DNA of 64,000 bases from Eleftheria terrae (GTDB taxonomy: Bacteria; Pseudomonadota; Gammaproteobacteria; Burkholderiales; Burkholderiaceae_C). A model generated the notes under the pieces. It was not told the origin of the DNA, made no database searches, and was given only the letters and a program-made list of their open reading frames with translations. A program made the translations under genes and the position numbers. Shown in pieces: positions 1-9,194 of this stretch (position 1 is the first letter of the stretch; each line of letters starts with the position of its first letter). The DNA is taken from positions 1,364,001 through 1,428,000 of the forward strand of contig NZ_CP106951.1 in the NCBI RefSeq assembly GCF_030419005.1. Reading direction: 5' to 3'.

Positions 1-1131
1 CACCGCCAGGGCCTGGGCGGCAGCAGCGGGCTGGCCGGCGCCTTCGCGGTCGACCACCCGGGCCACGTAGTCGTCCAGCGTGAAGCGGCCCAGCAGATGC
101 GGCTGCCCCGTGGCGTCCCGGCGCCATGTCAGGTCACGCCGGCTTTCGATGTCGAGCTGCACGCCATTCGCGAAGCGCACCCGCCATCGACCATCGGGCA
201 GCACGCCTTCGGCCGCTGGCGCCGGCTCGATGGCCTGCAGCGGGTAGCGGCTGAAGAAGCTCACCTCGACGCAGGACGCGCCGCCGTCGGCTGCCGGCCA
301 GGGCTGGCCCGCCTCGCGCTGTGCGTCGAGGTGGCGCAGCACGAGGGGCGCCCACCTCGGCACCACTTGCGCGCTGCTGCCGCGGGCGGCCATCCACAGG
401 GGCGTGCCCTCGCGCGTCCAGCCCGAGGCACCGGACCAGCGCTCGCCCGCCGCGCCCGGCTCGCGGCGCTCCAGCGTGAAGGTCTTCAGGCGCAGCCGCC
501 CGCCCACCTCGCCGAGCGCCTTGCGGCCCGGGCCTTGCAACCAGTAGCCGGCCAGGTCGTCCTGGGCCTGCTGGCGCGTGGCAGCCGGCCAGCGTCCGAG
601 CCAGGCCAGCCAGTCGGCCAGCGGCACCCGGGTGCGCTCGCCAAGCCCGCCGGCTTGCTGCAGCACGGACAAGGACGGCGGCAGGGCCTGCAGCGTCTCG
701 CCCAGCAGCAGCCGGTCCCAGCCCAGGCGCGAGGGCTGGAAATAGAGGCCGCAGGAACGCCACAGGGCGGCGCCACGCGAAATGCGCTGGCCCGGCTCGC
801 AGCAATAGACCTCCTCGCGCTGCCGGCCGGTGCAGGTGTAGTCGCCCTCGCGCACCGGGTTGTCGGCCAGCCGCGCATAGGCAGCCAGCTTCCACAGGCT
901 GCCCAGCGGCACCTCGTCGCCATGCGCGAAGGGAGCGGACGGCAATGGGCGGGAGCTGCCGTCGGGCGCCAGGGCCACCGCATGGAAGCCGCCGGCGGCA
1001 TCCAGCCAGGCCAGTTGCAGCTCACCGCGCGCCGGTTCTCCCGCCTGGGCAAAGGCGCAGCAGCCGGCCGCCGCCAGGGCGGCCAGCCGCAGCCCCGGCC
1101 TGCGGCCGGACGCCTGAGAGGAATGCGCCAT
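1..1131 (-). CDS. yfaQ: DUF2300 / SpoIID-like exported protein, YfaQ-like (3' end outside window)
   Basis: The reading frame opens with ATG at 1131 and runs without a stop to base 1, giving 377 residues and continuing past the edge. An N-terminal hydrophobic stretch (roughly residues 10-30, AALAAAGCCAFAQA) looks like a signal peptide. Near the visible end the sequence FTLDDYVARVVDREG, followed by an AAAAQALAV stretch, resembles the SpoIID amidase/transglycosylase core, which contains a conserved Glu. An AAGGTGG ribosome site precedes the start. It lies 29 bp after the alpha-2-macroglobulin gene, as expected for the last gene of a yfaA-T-S-Q operon in E. coli order. Family membership rests on context plus the SpoIID-like motif. 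An envelope or peptidoglycan role is inference. Confidence 0.75.
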   Translation of the reverse strand, partial: MAHSSQASGRRPGLRLAALAAAGCCAFAQAGEPARGELQLAWLDAAGGFHAVALAPDGSSRPLPSAPFAHGDEVPLGSLWKLAAYARLADNPVREGDYTCTGRQREEVYCCEPGQRISRGAALWRSCGLYFQPSRLGWDRLLLGETLQALPPSLSVLQQAGGLGERTRVPLADWLAWLGRWPAATRQQAQDDLAGYWLQGPGRKALGEVGGRLRLKTFTLERREPGAAGERWSGASGWTREGTPLWMAARGSSAQVVPRWAPLVLRHLDAQREAGQPWPAADGGASCVEVSFFSRYPLQAIEPAPAAEGVLPDGRWRVRFANGVQLDIESRRDLTWRRDATGQPHLLGRFTLDDYVARVVDREGAGQPAAAAQALAV

Positions 1132-1160
1132 GCCTGCCACCTTGCCCGGGATGCGCCGCC

Positions 1161-4100
1161 TCAGCGCACCTCCCAGCGCAGCACGCCGCCCTCGACCGCC
1201 TCGAAGGCCTGCGACTGCGGCTGGTACATGCGCCACAGCCGTGCCGGCGGCAGCGCGAAGCGGCCCTTCTGGCCAAAGCGCACCAGATGCTGGAAGACGA
1301 CCGACTTGCCCGCCTCCAGCGCATCGACCGGCACGGTGTAGCCGGTGGCGGAGGCCTCGCCCACCGCCCGCTCGATGGGTTCGCTATTGGCGCCATCCAC
1401 CAGCGAGACGCCCCAGGTGCTCGGCTCCATCTGTGCGCCCGGCGGCAGTGCCAGCTCGACCAGCGCAAAGGACAGCGGCCGGCGCGAGTTGACGGTGACC
1501 ATGTCGAGGTACAGCTCGCTGGTGGACAGCGCGTCGCCCGGCTCCACCGCCTCCGCCTCGAAGCCCTTGCCCTTGGGCTTGAGCCGGAACAGCGTGCGCG
1601 TCACCTCGGCGGCCAGCGTGTTCTTGCTCGCATCGATGCGGCCGCGCAGGCGCACCGAGAGGGTCAGCGGCTGCGCGGTCGGCGCGCTCCACTCCACCGC
1701 GGCGGGCGGCTGGGCGGCGGTGCTCACGTATTCGGTGTTGCCGCTGGCCGTCATGCGGGCCTTCCAGCCCGACTTCGGCGCCTCGGTCGCAGCGGCCTCG
1801 GGCTTCAGGCTCAGGCCCTGGCTGCGCGACAGCACCGCCAGCGCGAGCGCGCGATCCACCGTGGGTTCGGCCTCGCTGGCGCGCTGCAACGCGGCCGACA
1901 AGGCCTCCCCGCTCACCGGCCGGCGGCCGGCCCAGACCAGCACCGCCTGCGACAGCAGCGAGTCGGACGCCTCCATCCGGGCATAGGCCGCCTCCAGCGC
2001 GGCGCGCACCGCGGGCGGCAGCTCCTTGCGGTCGGCACGGGCCAGCTGGGCAGCGATGGCAAGTGCCAGGTCGTTGGCGGCTTCGCCCTCGCCGTCCCGG
2101 CTCAGCCAGTGCTCGCCCGCCGTACCACGCGCGACGGCCCGTGGCGCCGGCGCTGCCACCGGCGCGCTGGCCGGTGCCGCGACGCCACTGGCGGCGCTTG
2201 CCGCCGCCGGTGCGGCCACCGCCGGCACCTTGCCGGCAAGCTCGGCGAGCAAGCCTTCGGTCATGGTGGCGGTGGGCAGCTGCAGCTCATGCATCAGCCA
2301 CAACGCCCAGGCCCGCTGCACCAGCGGCTCCTTCACGCCTTCGCGGCTGTACAGGTCGAGCAGGCCGTCGGCATGGCCGTCCGGCAGGCTGGTGCCGAGC
2401 GCCTCGGCGGCACGTTGGTCGGCATAGTAGGCGTAGGCGCTCAGGAAGACGCTGTCGGAGGTGCCCGATCCCCACCAGCCAAAGACCGCATTCGGGCCTG
2501 CCATGGCCGCCAGCCGCAAGCGCGCGGCATAGAGGCGCTGGCGCAGCGGCGACTGCGCCGGCACATCGGCACCCAGGCCCTGCAGCGCCAGTGCCAGGGG
2601 CACCATGCGGCTGGCCGTCTGCTCGACGCAGCCATAGGGGTAGTCGATGAGGGCATCCGCCACGCGCGACCAGGAGGCCGCACCACTCGGCAGCACGCGC
2701 AGCCGCACATCGCCGGCCCCGGCCGGCAGCGCCAGCGGCACCCGGGTGCTGCCCGCCGGCACCGACAGGAGCTGCTCCTGCTCGCCCTGCCAGGCCACCG
2801 GCAGCACCGACAAGCGGGTCAGCAGCGCATCGACCCGCTGGCCGTTGCTCTGGATCTCCACCTTCACGTCGGCCGCTTCCTTCAGCGCCGGCAGTTCGGT
2901 GGCCAGGAAGTTGGCCCCCGGCTTGGCTTCCAGCTCACGCACCAGGGGCGGCTGGCCGGGCAGCTCGAAGCTCACCTTCAGCCGGCTCGCGCTCGTGCCC
3001 TGGTTGAAGATGGCCAGCGTGGCCTGCGGGCGGTCGCCTTCACGCAGCCAGGTCGGCGCGGTCCACTTGGCGAAGACCGGTTGGTCGGACAGGAAAAACG
3101 CCCGCCGCTCGCCCACCAGCCCATCGGCCCCTCCGGTGCCGTACGCCTTGGCAGTGACACGCCAGCGGGTCAGGGCGTCGGGCACGGTGAAGCGCACCTG
3201 CGCCCGGCCAGCCGCATCGGTGCGCACCACCGGTGCGAAGTAGGCGGTGTCGCGCTCGTCGCGGCGCGGACGCTCCAGCAGCTTGATGCCGCGCTCGTTG
3301 CGCTGCTGGCCGATGGAGCTGGCGTCCTGCGGGTCCAGCGCCTCGTCAAAGGAAATGAAGGACAGGCTGGACTGGGTGCGCACGTTGTTGCGGCGCAGGT
3401 GGTAGAAGAACTCTTGCACGCTGGGCGCCAGTTCGGGCTGCAGCGCGTAGACCATCTCGTCGACCACCCCGATGCTCAGCACCGCTGACGCCGGCCGGCC
3501 GGCCGCATCGGTACTCGTGACGTCGAGCACCACCGTCTCGCCCGGACGATAGCTCGGCTTGTCGGTGCGCAGGCTCAAGCGCAGGGCCGGCTGCTCCACC
3601 ACCAGCCCGGCGTTCTGGAAGCCGAACTCCTGCCCCTTCACATAAGCCACCGAGAAGGTGATGTTGGGCGCATGCTCGGCACGCACCTCGATGCTCGCTT
3701 CCCACTGCCGGTCGTTGAGGCGACGCAGGCGGGCCACGCCGCGCGGCGCGGCCAGGCGGCCGTACTGCTCGACACGGTCACGCTCCAGCGTCAGCAGCGC
3801 ATCGTCCACCGCCACCGGGAAGGTGATCAGCGCGCGGGCGGTCTCGCCGGCGCGGTAGCGCGCCTTGTCCAGCACGACTTCCACCGCGCCCTGCGGTGGC
3901 TTGAGCTCGCCGCCCGACACCCAGAACGGTGCCGCGCCCAGCAGGCTGTCCTGCGCGTCGCGCAGCTCCACCGTGTACGAACCCGGCCGCTTCAGCGCCA
4001 GTTGCAGGCTGCGAGCACCGGCCGCCAGGCTGCCCTCGGTGCGGGTCTGGCTTTCCTGGTGCAGGGCGACCCACTTGGCCGGCTGCGTCGGCTGGGCCGC

Positions 4101-5867
4101 CGCCTCCTCGGGCGCCAGGGTCCAGGCCACGTTTTCCTCCGGCGCCGCATAACGGCGCTGGGGCTGCAGCCGCCAGGCGGCCGCGGCGCGCTCCACCAGC
4201 AGCTCCTTGGTCGCCTTCACGCGGGTGGCGGCACCGTCGGTGGCCAGCACGGACAGCACCACGCGGCTGGGTTCCTTGGCCGGCGGCAGCTCGAACTGGG
4301 CCACGCCGTCACCGTTGGTGCTCAGCTCGGTGTCGCTGGCCAGCTGCAGCGGGAACAGCCCGCCATACAGCAGGTCGCCTTCGACCATGGTCAGCACCTG
4401 CGCCCGTGCGCTCAGCTTCAGCGTCGCGCCGGCCACCGGCTTGCCGTCCGGGTAGGCCAGGCGCACCCGGCCAGTGATCTTCTCGCCGGTCTTGAAGCTG
4501 GCTTGCGCCGGCTCCACCAGCACCTCGTAGTGCGGCTTCACATACGGTGCGACACGGAACGCAGCGCTGTAGCTGTCCTCGCCACGCGTCATCACGATCT
4601 CATAGCCGCCAGCCACCGCGTTCTCGGGCAGGCGCAAGCGGGTCGCGCCACCGTCTTGCGGGTGGTAGTTCACACGGTCCTTGTGCACCAGCGCGCCGGT
4701 GGCGTCCAGCACCTGCACCTCCACCGTGCCGGCCGGCAGGGCGGTAGAACGCACTGCCGAGCTGAACTCGCGGCCGTAGAGGCGGATGTTCACCTCATCG
4801 CCCGGTCGGTAGAGCGGCCGGTCGGTGTACGCGTAGAGCTTGGCGTTGTAGATCTCGCTGTCGTAGTAGAAGTTCTCGGTGACGAACACGCCGCCCTGCC
4901 CGTCCACCCCGAAGGCATAGCTGGTCTGCGGCACCGGCTTGTCGACCACCAGCACGCCGTGCTCGTCGGTGCGGCCGGAGCCCAGCACGCCGGCCAGGTC
5001 GGTCCACACCACTTCCGCCTGGGCGGGCTTGCCGCCTTCACGCAGGGCGGTCCAGATCAGGAACTGGTCGCCCGCCGTCTTGGTCACCGCCACACTGTCG
5101 GACACGAAGAGCAAGGCCACCGCACGATGCCGGCCGACCACCGCCTCCACCACATAGAGGCCCGGCTTCTGGCGGCCCAGCGGCACGTAGACATTGCCTT
5201 CCGTCGGCGGCGTGAATTCGCTGGACGAGCCGGCCAGCTTCAGCTCGGCCGGCGGTGCGATGGGCTTGGCGAACTGCACCGGATACCGCAGGCGCTGCAC
5301 CTCGGTCAGGCCCGGCAGCGCCTTGTAGGGGCTGGGATAGGTGTAGCTGGTCTCCTTGTTGATGTCCTTGGAGGTCTTCAGCTGCGGCGCCTGCCCGGTC
5401 ACCGCCACCCGCACATCGCCCTTGAACAGGTTCTGCCAGATCTGCCGCGCACGGCGCCACCAGCTGTCCCAGAGATAGCTCAGCGTGTTGGCCAGGCCCT
5501 CGGGGCGGGCCGCCGCCTTGACATCGATGCGGTGCAGGTTGCGCTGCTGGCGCAGGAAGTCCAGCGGCCGCTCGACGCGGTAGAGCGCGATGTCGGCACC
5601 GTCGGCGTGCTCCACCTCCGACAGGCGGCCACTGGCCACCTCCAGCCGCACGCGGGCTTCGTCGGTGCTGGAGAAGCTGCTGTCGGTCAGCAGGAAGAAC
5701 GGTGCGCCGCGCGGCGGCCGGAAGCCGGCCTCCTCGTCGGAAGCCAGGGCGAGGCCGGCCGTCAGCAGCGCCAGCAAGGCCGCGAGCAGCAGCGCGAAGC
5801 CGGCCCCCAGTCGACGCAGCGGGGACGGGCGGAAAGCGGAAAGGGTCAGGGTCGAAGTCGAGGGCAT
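1161..5867 (-). CDS. yfaS: Bacterial alpha-2-macroglobulin, YfaS-like
   Basis: A 1568-residue protein, close to the roughly 1530 residues of E. coli YfaS. The N-terminus has a basic start and a long hydrophobic segment ending ALAS (about residues 20-42), a signal peptide without lipobox Cys, so a periplasmic protein is expected. MG-type beta domains fill the first two thirds. The thioester motif GCVEQ is intact with Cys at residue 1080 and Gln at 1083. The region before it (DALTRWRVTAKAYG) is the conserved stretch after the bait region. The known family role is trapping of proteases in the periplasm. It lies 3 bp after the DUF1175 gene and 29 bp before the DUF2300 gene. It has no neighbouring pbpC, so it is the YfaS-context type rather than the YfhM/PbpC type. 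Confidence 0.93.
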   Translation of the reverse strand: MPSTSTLTLSAFRPSPLRRLGAGFALLLAALLALLTAGLALASDEEAGFRPPRGAPFFLLTDSSFSSTDEARVRLEVASGRLSEVEHADGADIALYRVERPLDFLRQQRNLHRIDVKAAARPEGLANTLSYLWDSWWRRARQIWQNLFKGDVRVAVTGQAPQLKTSKDINKETSYTYPSPYKALPGLTEVQRLRYPVQFAKPIAPPAELKLAGSSSEFTPPTEGNVYVPLGRQKPGLYVVEAVVGRHRAVALLFVSDSVAVTKTAGDQFLIWTALREGGKPAQAEVVWTDLAGVLGSGRTDEHGVLVVDKPVPQTSYAFGVDGQGGVFVTENFYYDSEIYNAKLYAYTDRPLYRPGDEVNIRLYGREFSSAVRSTALPAGTVEVQVLDATGALVHKDRVNYHPQDGGATRLRLPENAVAGGYEIVMTRGEDSYSAAFRVAPYVKPHYEVLVEPAQASFKTGEKITGRVRLAYPDGKPVAGATLKLSARAQVLTMVEGDLLYGGLFPLQLASDTELSTNGDGVAQFELPPAKEPSRVVLSVLATDGAATRVKATKELLVERAAAAWRLQPQRRYAAPEENVAWTLAPEEAAAQPTQPAKWVALHQESQTRTEGSLAAGARSLQLALKRPGSYTVELRDAQDSLLGAAPFWVSGGELKPPQGAVEVVLDKARYRAGETARALITFPVAVDDALLTLERDRVEQYGRLAAPRGVARLRRLNDRQWEASIEVRAEHAPNITFSVAYVKGQEFGFQNAGLVVEQPALRLSLRTDKPSYRPGETVVLDVTSTDAAGRPASAVLSIGVVDEMVYALQPELAPSVQEFFYHLRRNNVRTQSSLSFISFDEALDPQDASSIGQQRNERGIKLLERPRRDERDTAYFAPVVRTDAAGRAQVRFTVPDALTRWRVTAKAYGTGGADGLVGERRAFFLSDQPVFAKWTAPTWLREGDRPQATLAIFNQGTSASRLKVSFELPGQPPLVRELEAKPGANFLATELPALKEAADVKVEIQSNGQRVDALLTRLSVLPVAWQGEQEQLLSVPAGSTRVPLALPAGAGDVRLRVLPSGAASWSRVADALIDYPYGCVEQTASRMVPLALALQGLGADVPAQSPLRQRLYAARLRLAAMAGPNAVFGWWGSGTSDSVFLSAYAYYADQRAAEALGTSLPDGHADGLLDLYSREGVKEPLVQRAWALWLMHELQLPTATMTEGLLAELAGKVPAVAAPAAASAASGVAAPASAPVAAPAPRAVARGTAGEHWLSRDGEGEAANDLALAIAAQLARADRKELPPAVRAALEAAYARMEASDSLLSQAVLVWAGRRPVSGEALSAALQRASEAEPTVDRALALAVLSRSQGLSLKPEAAATEAPKSGWKARMTASGNTEYVSTAAQPPAAVEWSAPTAQPLTLSVRLRGRIDASKNTLAAEVTRTLFRLKPKGKGFEAEAVEPGDALSTSELYLDMVTVNSRRPLSFALVELALPPGAQMEPSTWGVSLVDGANSEPIERAVGEASATGYTVPVDALEAGKSVVFQHLVRFGQKGRFALPPARLWRMYQPQSQAFEAVEGGVLRWEVR

Positions 5868-5870
5868 GAC

Positions 5871-6590
5871 TCAGCGCGACAGGAAGCCGAAGCGGAACAG
5901 CCCGGCGAAGTTGGGGTTGTGGGCATGCGGGCGCCAGCGGGTATCGGACAGGCGCATCAGCTGCTCCCAGGGCAGCTGGCGCAAGCCGTTGTCGCCGGGC
6001 CGGGGTTCGGCGCCGTTGTGATAGGCCACACGGCGGCCGGTCCAGACCATCAGGTGCTGGTCGTCCCCCTGGTCGAAGAACAGCAGGTCACCGGGCAATG
6101 CGTCGGTGCGGCTCTTGCCGACATAGCGGGTGTTGTTCTGCACGATGGCGATGGCTGGTGCGTAAGCGGCACGCCGGCCTTCGGGCAAGGCCCAGGCGCC
6201 GGCCCAGCCGCGCTGGTCCTCGCCCAGCGCCAGCTCGGGGGGGCGCGGCTTGCCACTGCTCCAGCCCATCGCCTGCACCCAGGCCGCCGTGTGCGGGCGC
6301 AAGGCCTCGGCGGCCGCAAAGCGCACCAGGCCCGCGCAGTCGCGGTGCACCCAGCGCGGCGAGGGCCGCAGCACCTGGTCTTCCACCAACGCAACGAACC
6401 ACTGCCGGAAGGCTTGGCACTGCGCCGCGTCCAGCGGCCGCAACGCAGCCACCGGCTCAGGCGCCGCGGCCCATGCAGCCGGCATCGGGCAGGACGCCAG
6501 CAGGCCCGCCTGCAGCAGGCGGCGACGTGACCAGCCCGGCGCAGCAGCGAGCCGGCCGGTGCGGCCACTCGACAAGCGCAGCAGCGTCAT
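5871..6590 (-). CDS. yfaT: DUF1175 protein with NlpC/P60-like features, YfaT-like
   Basis: 239 residues. The N-terminus contains SRRRLLQAGLLASC followed by AAWAAA, a twin-arginine-like signal peptide. Two segments look like an NlpC/P60 cysteine peptidase: DCAGLVRF with Cys85, and PGDLLFFDQGDDQHLMVW with His179, plus His191 in AYHNG. That placement fits a Cys-His-His triad, although DUF1175 is usually listed only as an unknown family. The start ATG overlaps the stop of the DUF2138 gene (ATGA, 6587-6590), so translation is probably coupled, and the A2M gene begins 3 bp downstream. Family assignment is by operon position and length. The peptidase role is inferred from motifs. Confidence 0.8.
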   Translation of the reverse strand: MTLLRLSSGRTGRLAAAPGWSRRRLLQAGLLASCPMPAAWAAAPEPVAALRPLDAAQCQAFRQWFVALVEDQVLRPSPRWVHRDCAGLVRFAAAEALRPHTAAWVQAMGWSSGKPRPPELALGEDQRGWAGAWALPEGRRAAYAPAIAIVQNNTRYVGKSRTDALPGDLLFFDQGDDQHLMVWTGRRVAYHNGAEPRPGDNGLRQLPWEQLMRLSDTRWRPHAHNPNFAGLFRFGFLSR

Positions 6591-8308
6591 GGCGTCCCCG
6601 CGGCCTGCTTGCTGCCGGCCTCCTGGTGCACCAGCAGCGGCACCCAGCCGGCTTGCGAGCCACCCTTGGCCGAGGCCGGCAGGCCCACCTGCACCGTGCC
6701 CAGGCGGGCCACCGCCTTCAGGCGGGGGGGCAGCAGCTCGCGAGCGACGCGGCTGAAGGTGGGCACCGTCGACGGCTTGAGCACGCGCCAGGTCTCGGCG
6801 TCCAACATCCCGCTCAGCTGGCCGCCGTCGATGTAGAGCACCGGCACCGCGCCGTCGACCGGTTTGTCCGAAAGGGCCGGGTAGGTCTTGGCGGCCACGG
6901 CCACCGCCTGCTCCACCGCGCGTGCATCGGTCGAGGCGATCAGTGTGGGGCCGAGGCGGGCGATGGAGACGACGTCGGCCCGTTGGCCGTTGTGTTTCAC
7001 CGCGCCGAACTCGTGCACCACCGTGCGCTTCCAGACCTTGCCACCGGCGGGACGGCTCAGGGTGCTGGCCTGCACGCCCTGCTCGGCCGACGGAGCGGCG
7101 GTGGCAGCACCGGTGCTGTCGTCGGCATCGTCCGCGTCGTCGGCTGCCGGCCGGCGGGCGTCGGCGGTGACCCGCTGCAGCAGGCGCGCCAGCGTCTCGT
7201 CATGCCGGCCTTCGACACCGTCCCGCAGCTGCAGGGCCAACGTCGGCGCAAACAGTCCACCGGCGCGGCCCCAGCAAACGCCGGCCACCGGCTGCAGGTC
7301 CTTGGCCAGCGCGACGCCGGCATCCCCGTCCAGCGTCTGCAGCAGCGGCTCGGCGCGTGACAGGTCGAGCGGCAGTGCGGCGCACAGCGCACTGGCACGC
7401 GGCAGCGCGCTCCACAGCCGGGTGGCCCCACCGCGCCAGAGATCCAGCGCAGCACCGCTGGCCTGGGCCGACAGCGACCAGCTGCCTTGGCTCGACAGGT
7501 CCAGCCGCAGCGCCTTCACATCAGGAAAGAAATGCTGGTAGCCGAAGGACAGGAATGCGGTCTTCGCTGCGATCTGTTGCTGCAGCCCACGCGGCTCGTC
7601 CAGACCGAAGTCGCGGGCAAAAGGCGACACCTCGCCCGCGTCGGTGCCCAGGGCCTTCGCCACAATGTCGGCGGCTGGGCCCGACACCGAGCCGTCCTCC
7701 TTCAGCAGCAGGCCGGGATGCGACAAGACCACGGTGCGCTCGCCTCGCGAGGCAAACAACCAAGTGGTGCGCGCATTGATGCGCGCTGCATAGACGGTGC
7801 TCTTGCGACCGATCAGCGGCCCGACCTCACCGGCCACGCTCAACTGCGAATCGGGCAGCGCCACCTTGGCCAGTTGCAGCACCGCCTGCGTCGCCAAGTT
7901 GTGCTCCAGCATCAGCACGAAGTGCTCGGGCCGGCCCTTGCCGTCCCGCCACAGCGCAATCTCGCCGGGCGCGTCGAGCACGGTGGCGACCAAGCGGTCG
8001 CTCCAGGTCAGCTGGTGGTCATAGGCCAGGCGCTTGACGGTGCCCAGCAGCGAGAGCCGCGTCGGGTGGTCTTCGTAGTAGTGGACGAAGTCTTCGGTGA
8101 GGATGTCGCGCAGCAGCGGCGCGGCGACCAAGTCCTTGGACAGGGCGGACAAGCGGGCCGAGCGCACCAGCAGATCCGGCTGGCCCAGGTCCACCTCCAG
8201 CGCATTGAAGCTGCCGGCGAAGCGGCCCCGCGTCAGCGCCGCCACCGCGATCGCCACCACCAACACGCCCGCCATCCCGATGGCGAACCAACGCGCTTTG
8301 CGATTCAC
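6587..8308 (-). CDS. yfaA: DUF2138 protein, YfaA-like, membrane anchored
   Basis: 573 residues from the GTG at 8308, which is preceded by GGGAAGGG at a good distance. The in-frame ATG at 8359 would add 17 residues that look non-coding and lacks a ribosome site. Residues 1-30 hold a basic start and one hydrophobic helix (WFAIGMAGVLVVAIAVAAL), likely a signal anchor with the bulk in the periplasm. It is the first gene of the four-gene operon with the NlpC-like, alpha-2-macroglobulin and SpoIID-like genes, the order of E. coli yfaA-T-S-Q. No catalytic motif was recognised. An Asp-rich linker (DDADDADD) occurs in the second half. Molecular function is unknown. Confidence 0.8.
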   Translation of the reverse strand: MNRKARWFAIGMAGVLVVAIAVAALTRGRFAGSFNALEVDLGQPDLLVRSARLSALSKDLVAAPLLRDILTEDFVHYYEDHPTRLSLLGTVKRLAYDHQLTWSDRLVATVLDAPGEIALWRDGKGRPEHFVLMLEHNLATQAVLQLAKVALPDSQLSVAGEVGPLIGRKSTVYAARINARTTWLFASRGERTVVLSHPGLLLKEDGSVSGPAADIVAKALGTDAGEVSPFARDFGLDEPRGLQQQIAAKTAFLSFGYQHFFPDVKALRLDLSSQGSWSLSAQASGAALDLWRGGATRLWSALPRASALCAALPLDLSRAEPLLQTLDGDAGVALAKDLQPVAGVCWGRAGGLFAPTLALQLRDGVEGRHDETLARLLQRVTADARRPAADDADDADDSTGAATAAPSAEQGVQASTLSRPAGGKVWKRTVVHEFGAVKHNGQRADVVSIARLGPTLIASTDARAVEQAVAVAAKTYPALSDKPVDGAVPVLYIDGGQLSGMLDAETWRVLKPSTVPTFSRVARELLPPRLKAVARLGTVQVGLPASAKGGSQAGWVPLLVHQEAGSKQAAGTP

Positions 8309-8487
8309 AACTGCCCTTCCCTCTCTGCGTCCGTTTGTATCTGAGGCCCGCGCGAGCATACCTGCTCAGCCACGCTCTGCATCCCCCCATGATGGAGGAT
8401 GGGCAGCGGTTCGAGCGCGAGAAGCAGGCATTTCCGCGCACTATGTCGCAGTGCAGTCGAGAGAAGCATCACAGCAAAAGGAAAAAG

Positions 8488-8958
8488 ATGAGCATGCAAG
8501 TACTTCGGCGTGCCTGGGCCCGGCTTTTCAGGGGCACGAGCCGAACGCCTGCAGCGGACGCAGCGTCGGTGGTCCATGAAGAATTGCCGACCTGGGTCCT
8601 GGAGGCGATGGCGTTGTTGATTGGCGGGCCAGTGAACCCCGCCGTCTTCGAGCGGTGGTACAAGCGCGCCCTGCGCGACAGCAGCCATCGTTATGTGACG
8701 CTGCAGGCGCAGTTCGGCACGGTCACGTATGTGGTGGATCGTGAGCGGCAACGCTGCTTCGCCGACCCCAACGGCAGTGCCCTGCACTTCCAGGGCGCGG
8801 TGTTGACCCTCGAAGGGGACGAGAGCCGCTTCCAGCCCTTCCCGGCAGTGACGGATCTCTACACCGTCGACCTTGCCTCGGGCACGCTGGCCTGGCAGGA
8901 CTGCCCGCACACCGGCGCCATGCAGGATTTCGAGCGCTTCACGAATTCGCATGCGTAG
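8488..8958 (+). CDS. Hypothetical protein, 156 aa
   Basis: Start chosen at ATG 8488 because an AAAAGGAAAAAG ribosome site precedes it; the frame extends upstream to 8335 without such a site. No signal peptide or membrane segment is visible. The protein has an Arg-rich start, a stretch with mixed hydrophobic and acidic residues (VVHEELPTWVLEAMALLIGG) and a Tyr/Val-rich middle that suggests a compact alpha/beta fold. I do not recognise the family. It stands alone between the divergent yfaA-like operon and a terminator at 9018-9050, so it is probably monocistronic. Confidence 0.6.
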   Translation: MSMQVLRRAWARLFRGTSRTPAADAASVVHEELPTWVLEAMALLIGGPVNPAVFERWYKRALRDSSHRYVTLQAQFGTVTYVVDRERQRCFADPNGSALHFQGAVLTLEGDESRFQPFPAVTDLYTVDLASGTLAWQDCPHTGAMQDFERFTNSHA

Positions 8959-9017
8959 CTCGCCACCCCGCACCTGGGCAACGCGACGCGGAGCCCTCAG
9001 CCCTCAGCCCTCCAGAA

Positions 9018-9050
9018 ACGACAAAGCCCTCACGAGGAGGGCTTTGTCGT
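9018..9050. terminator. Hairpin terminator between the 8488 gene and tRNA-Val
   Basis: A 13-bp perfect stem (9018-9030 with 9038-9050, arm ACGACAAAGCCCT) encloses a 7-nt loop. On the plus strand TTCTTCTT follows; on the minus strand TTTC follows. It sits 60 bp after the hypothetical gene and 9 bp past the encoded CCA of the minus-strand tRNA, so it probably serves both. Confidence 0.8.
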
Positions 9051-9059
9051 TCTTCTTAT

Positions 9060-9134
9060 TGGTGGGTGGTACAGGGATTGAACCTGTGACCCCTGCCGTG
9101 TGAAGGCAGTGCTCTACCGCTGAGCTAACCACCC
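9060..9134 (-). tRNA. tRNA-Val (CAC)
   Basis: The minus strand reads GGGTGGT at the 5' end, pairing with ACCACCC, then discriminator A and an encoded CCA at 9060-9062. The D arm is TAGCTCAGCGGTAGAGCA. The anticodon stem CTGCC/GGCAG carries loop TTCACAC with anticodon CAC (reads GUG, Val). The T arm contains GGTTCAATCCC. All cloverleaf elements are complete. Confidence 0.95.
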
Positions 9135-9194
9135 GGGATTCCGGTTTCAGTCGTCAACTTCTTGTTTGTTTGTCGTTGCGACCGAAGAACGCAA

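Noticed and set aside
3672..6530. 952-codon plus-strand open frame opposite the alpha-2-macroglobulin gene
   Set aside because: Composition is His/Arg/Gln-rich with no domain; it is the antisense shadow of a GC-rich gene whose own frame has clear motifs.
8992..9012. Three tandem copies of AGCCCTC
   Set aside because: Only three 7-bp units next to a terminator arm that contains the same bases; too short to call a repeat element.
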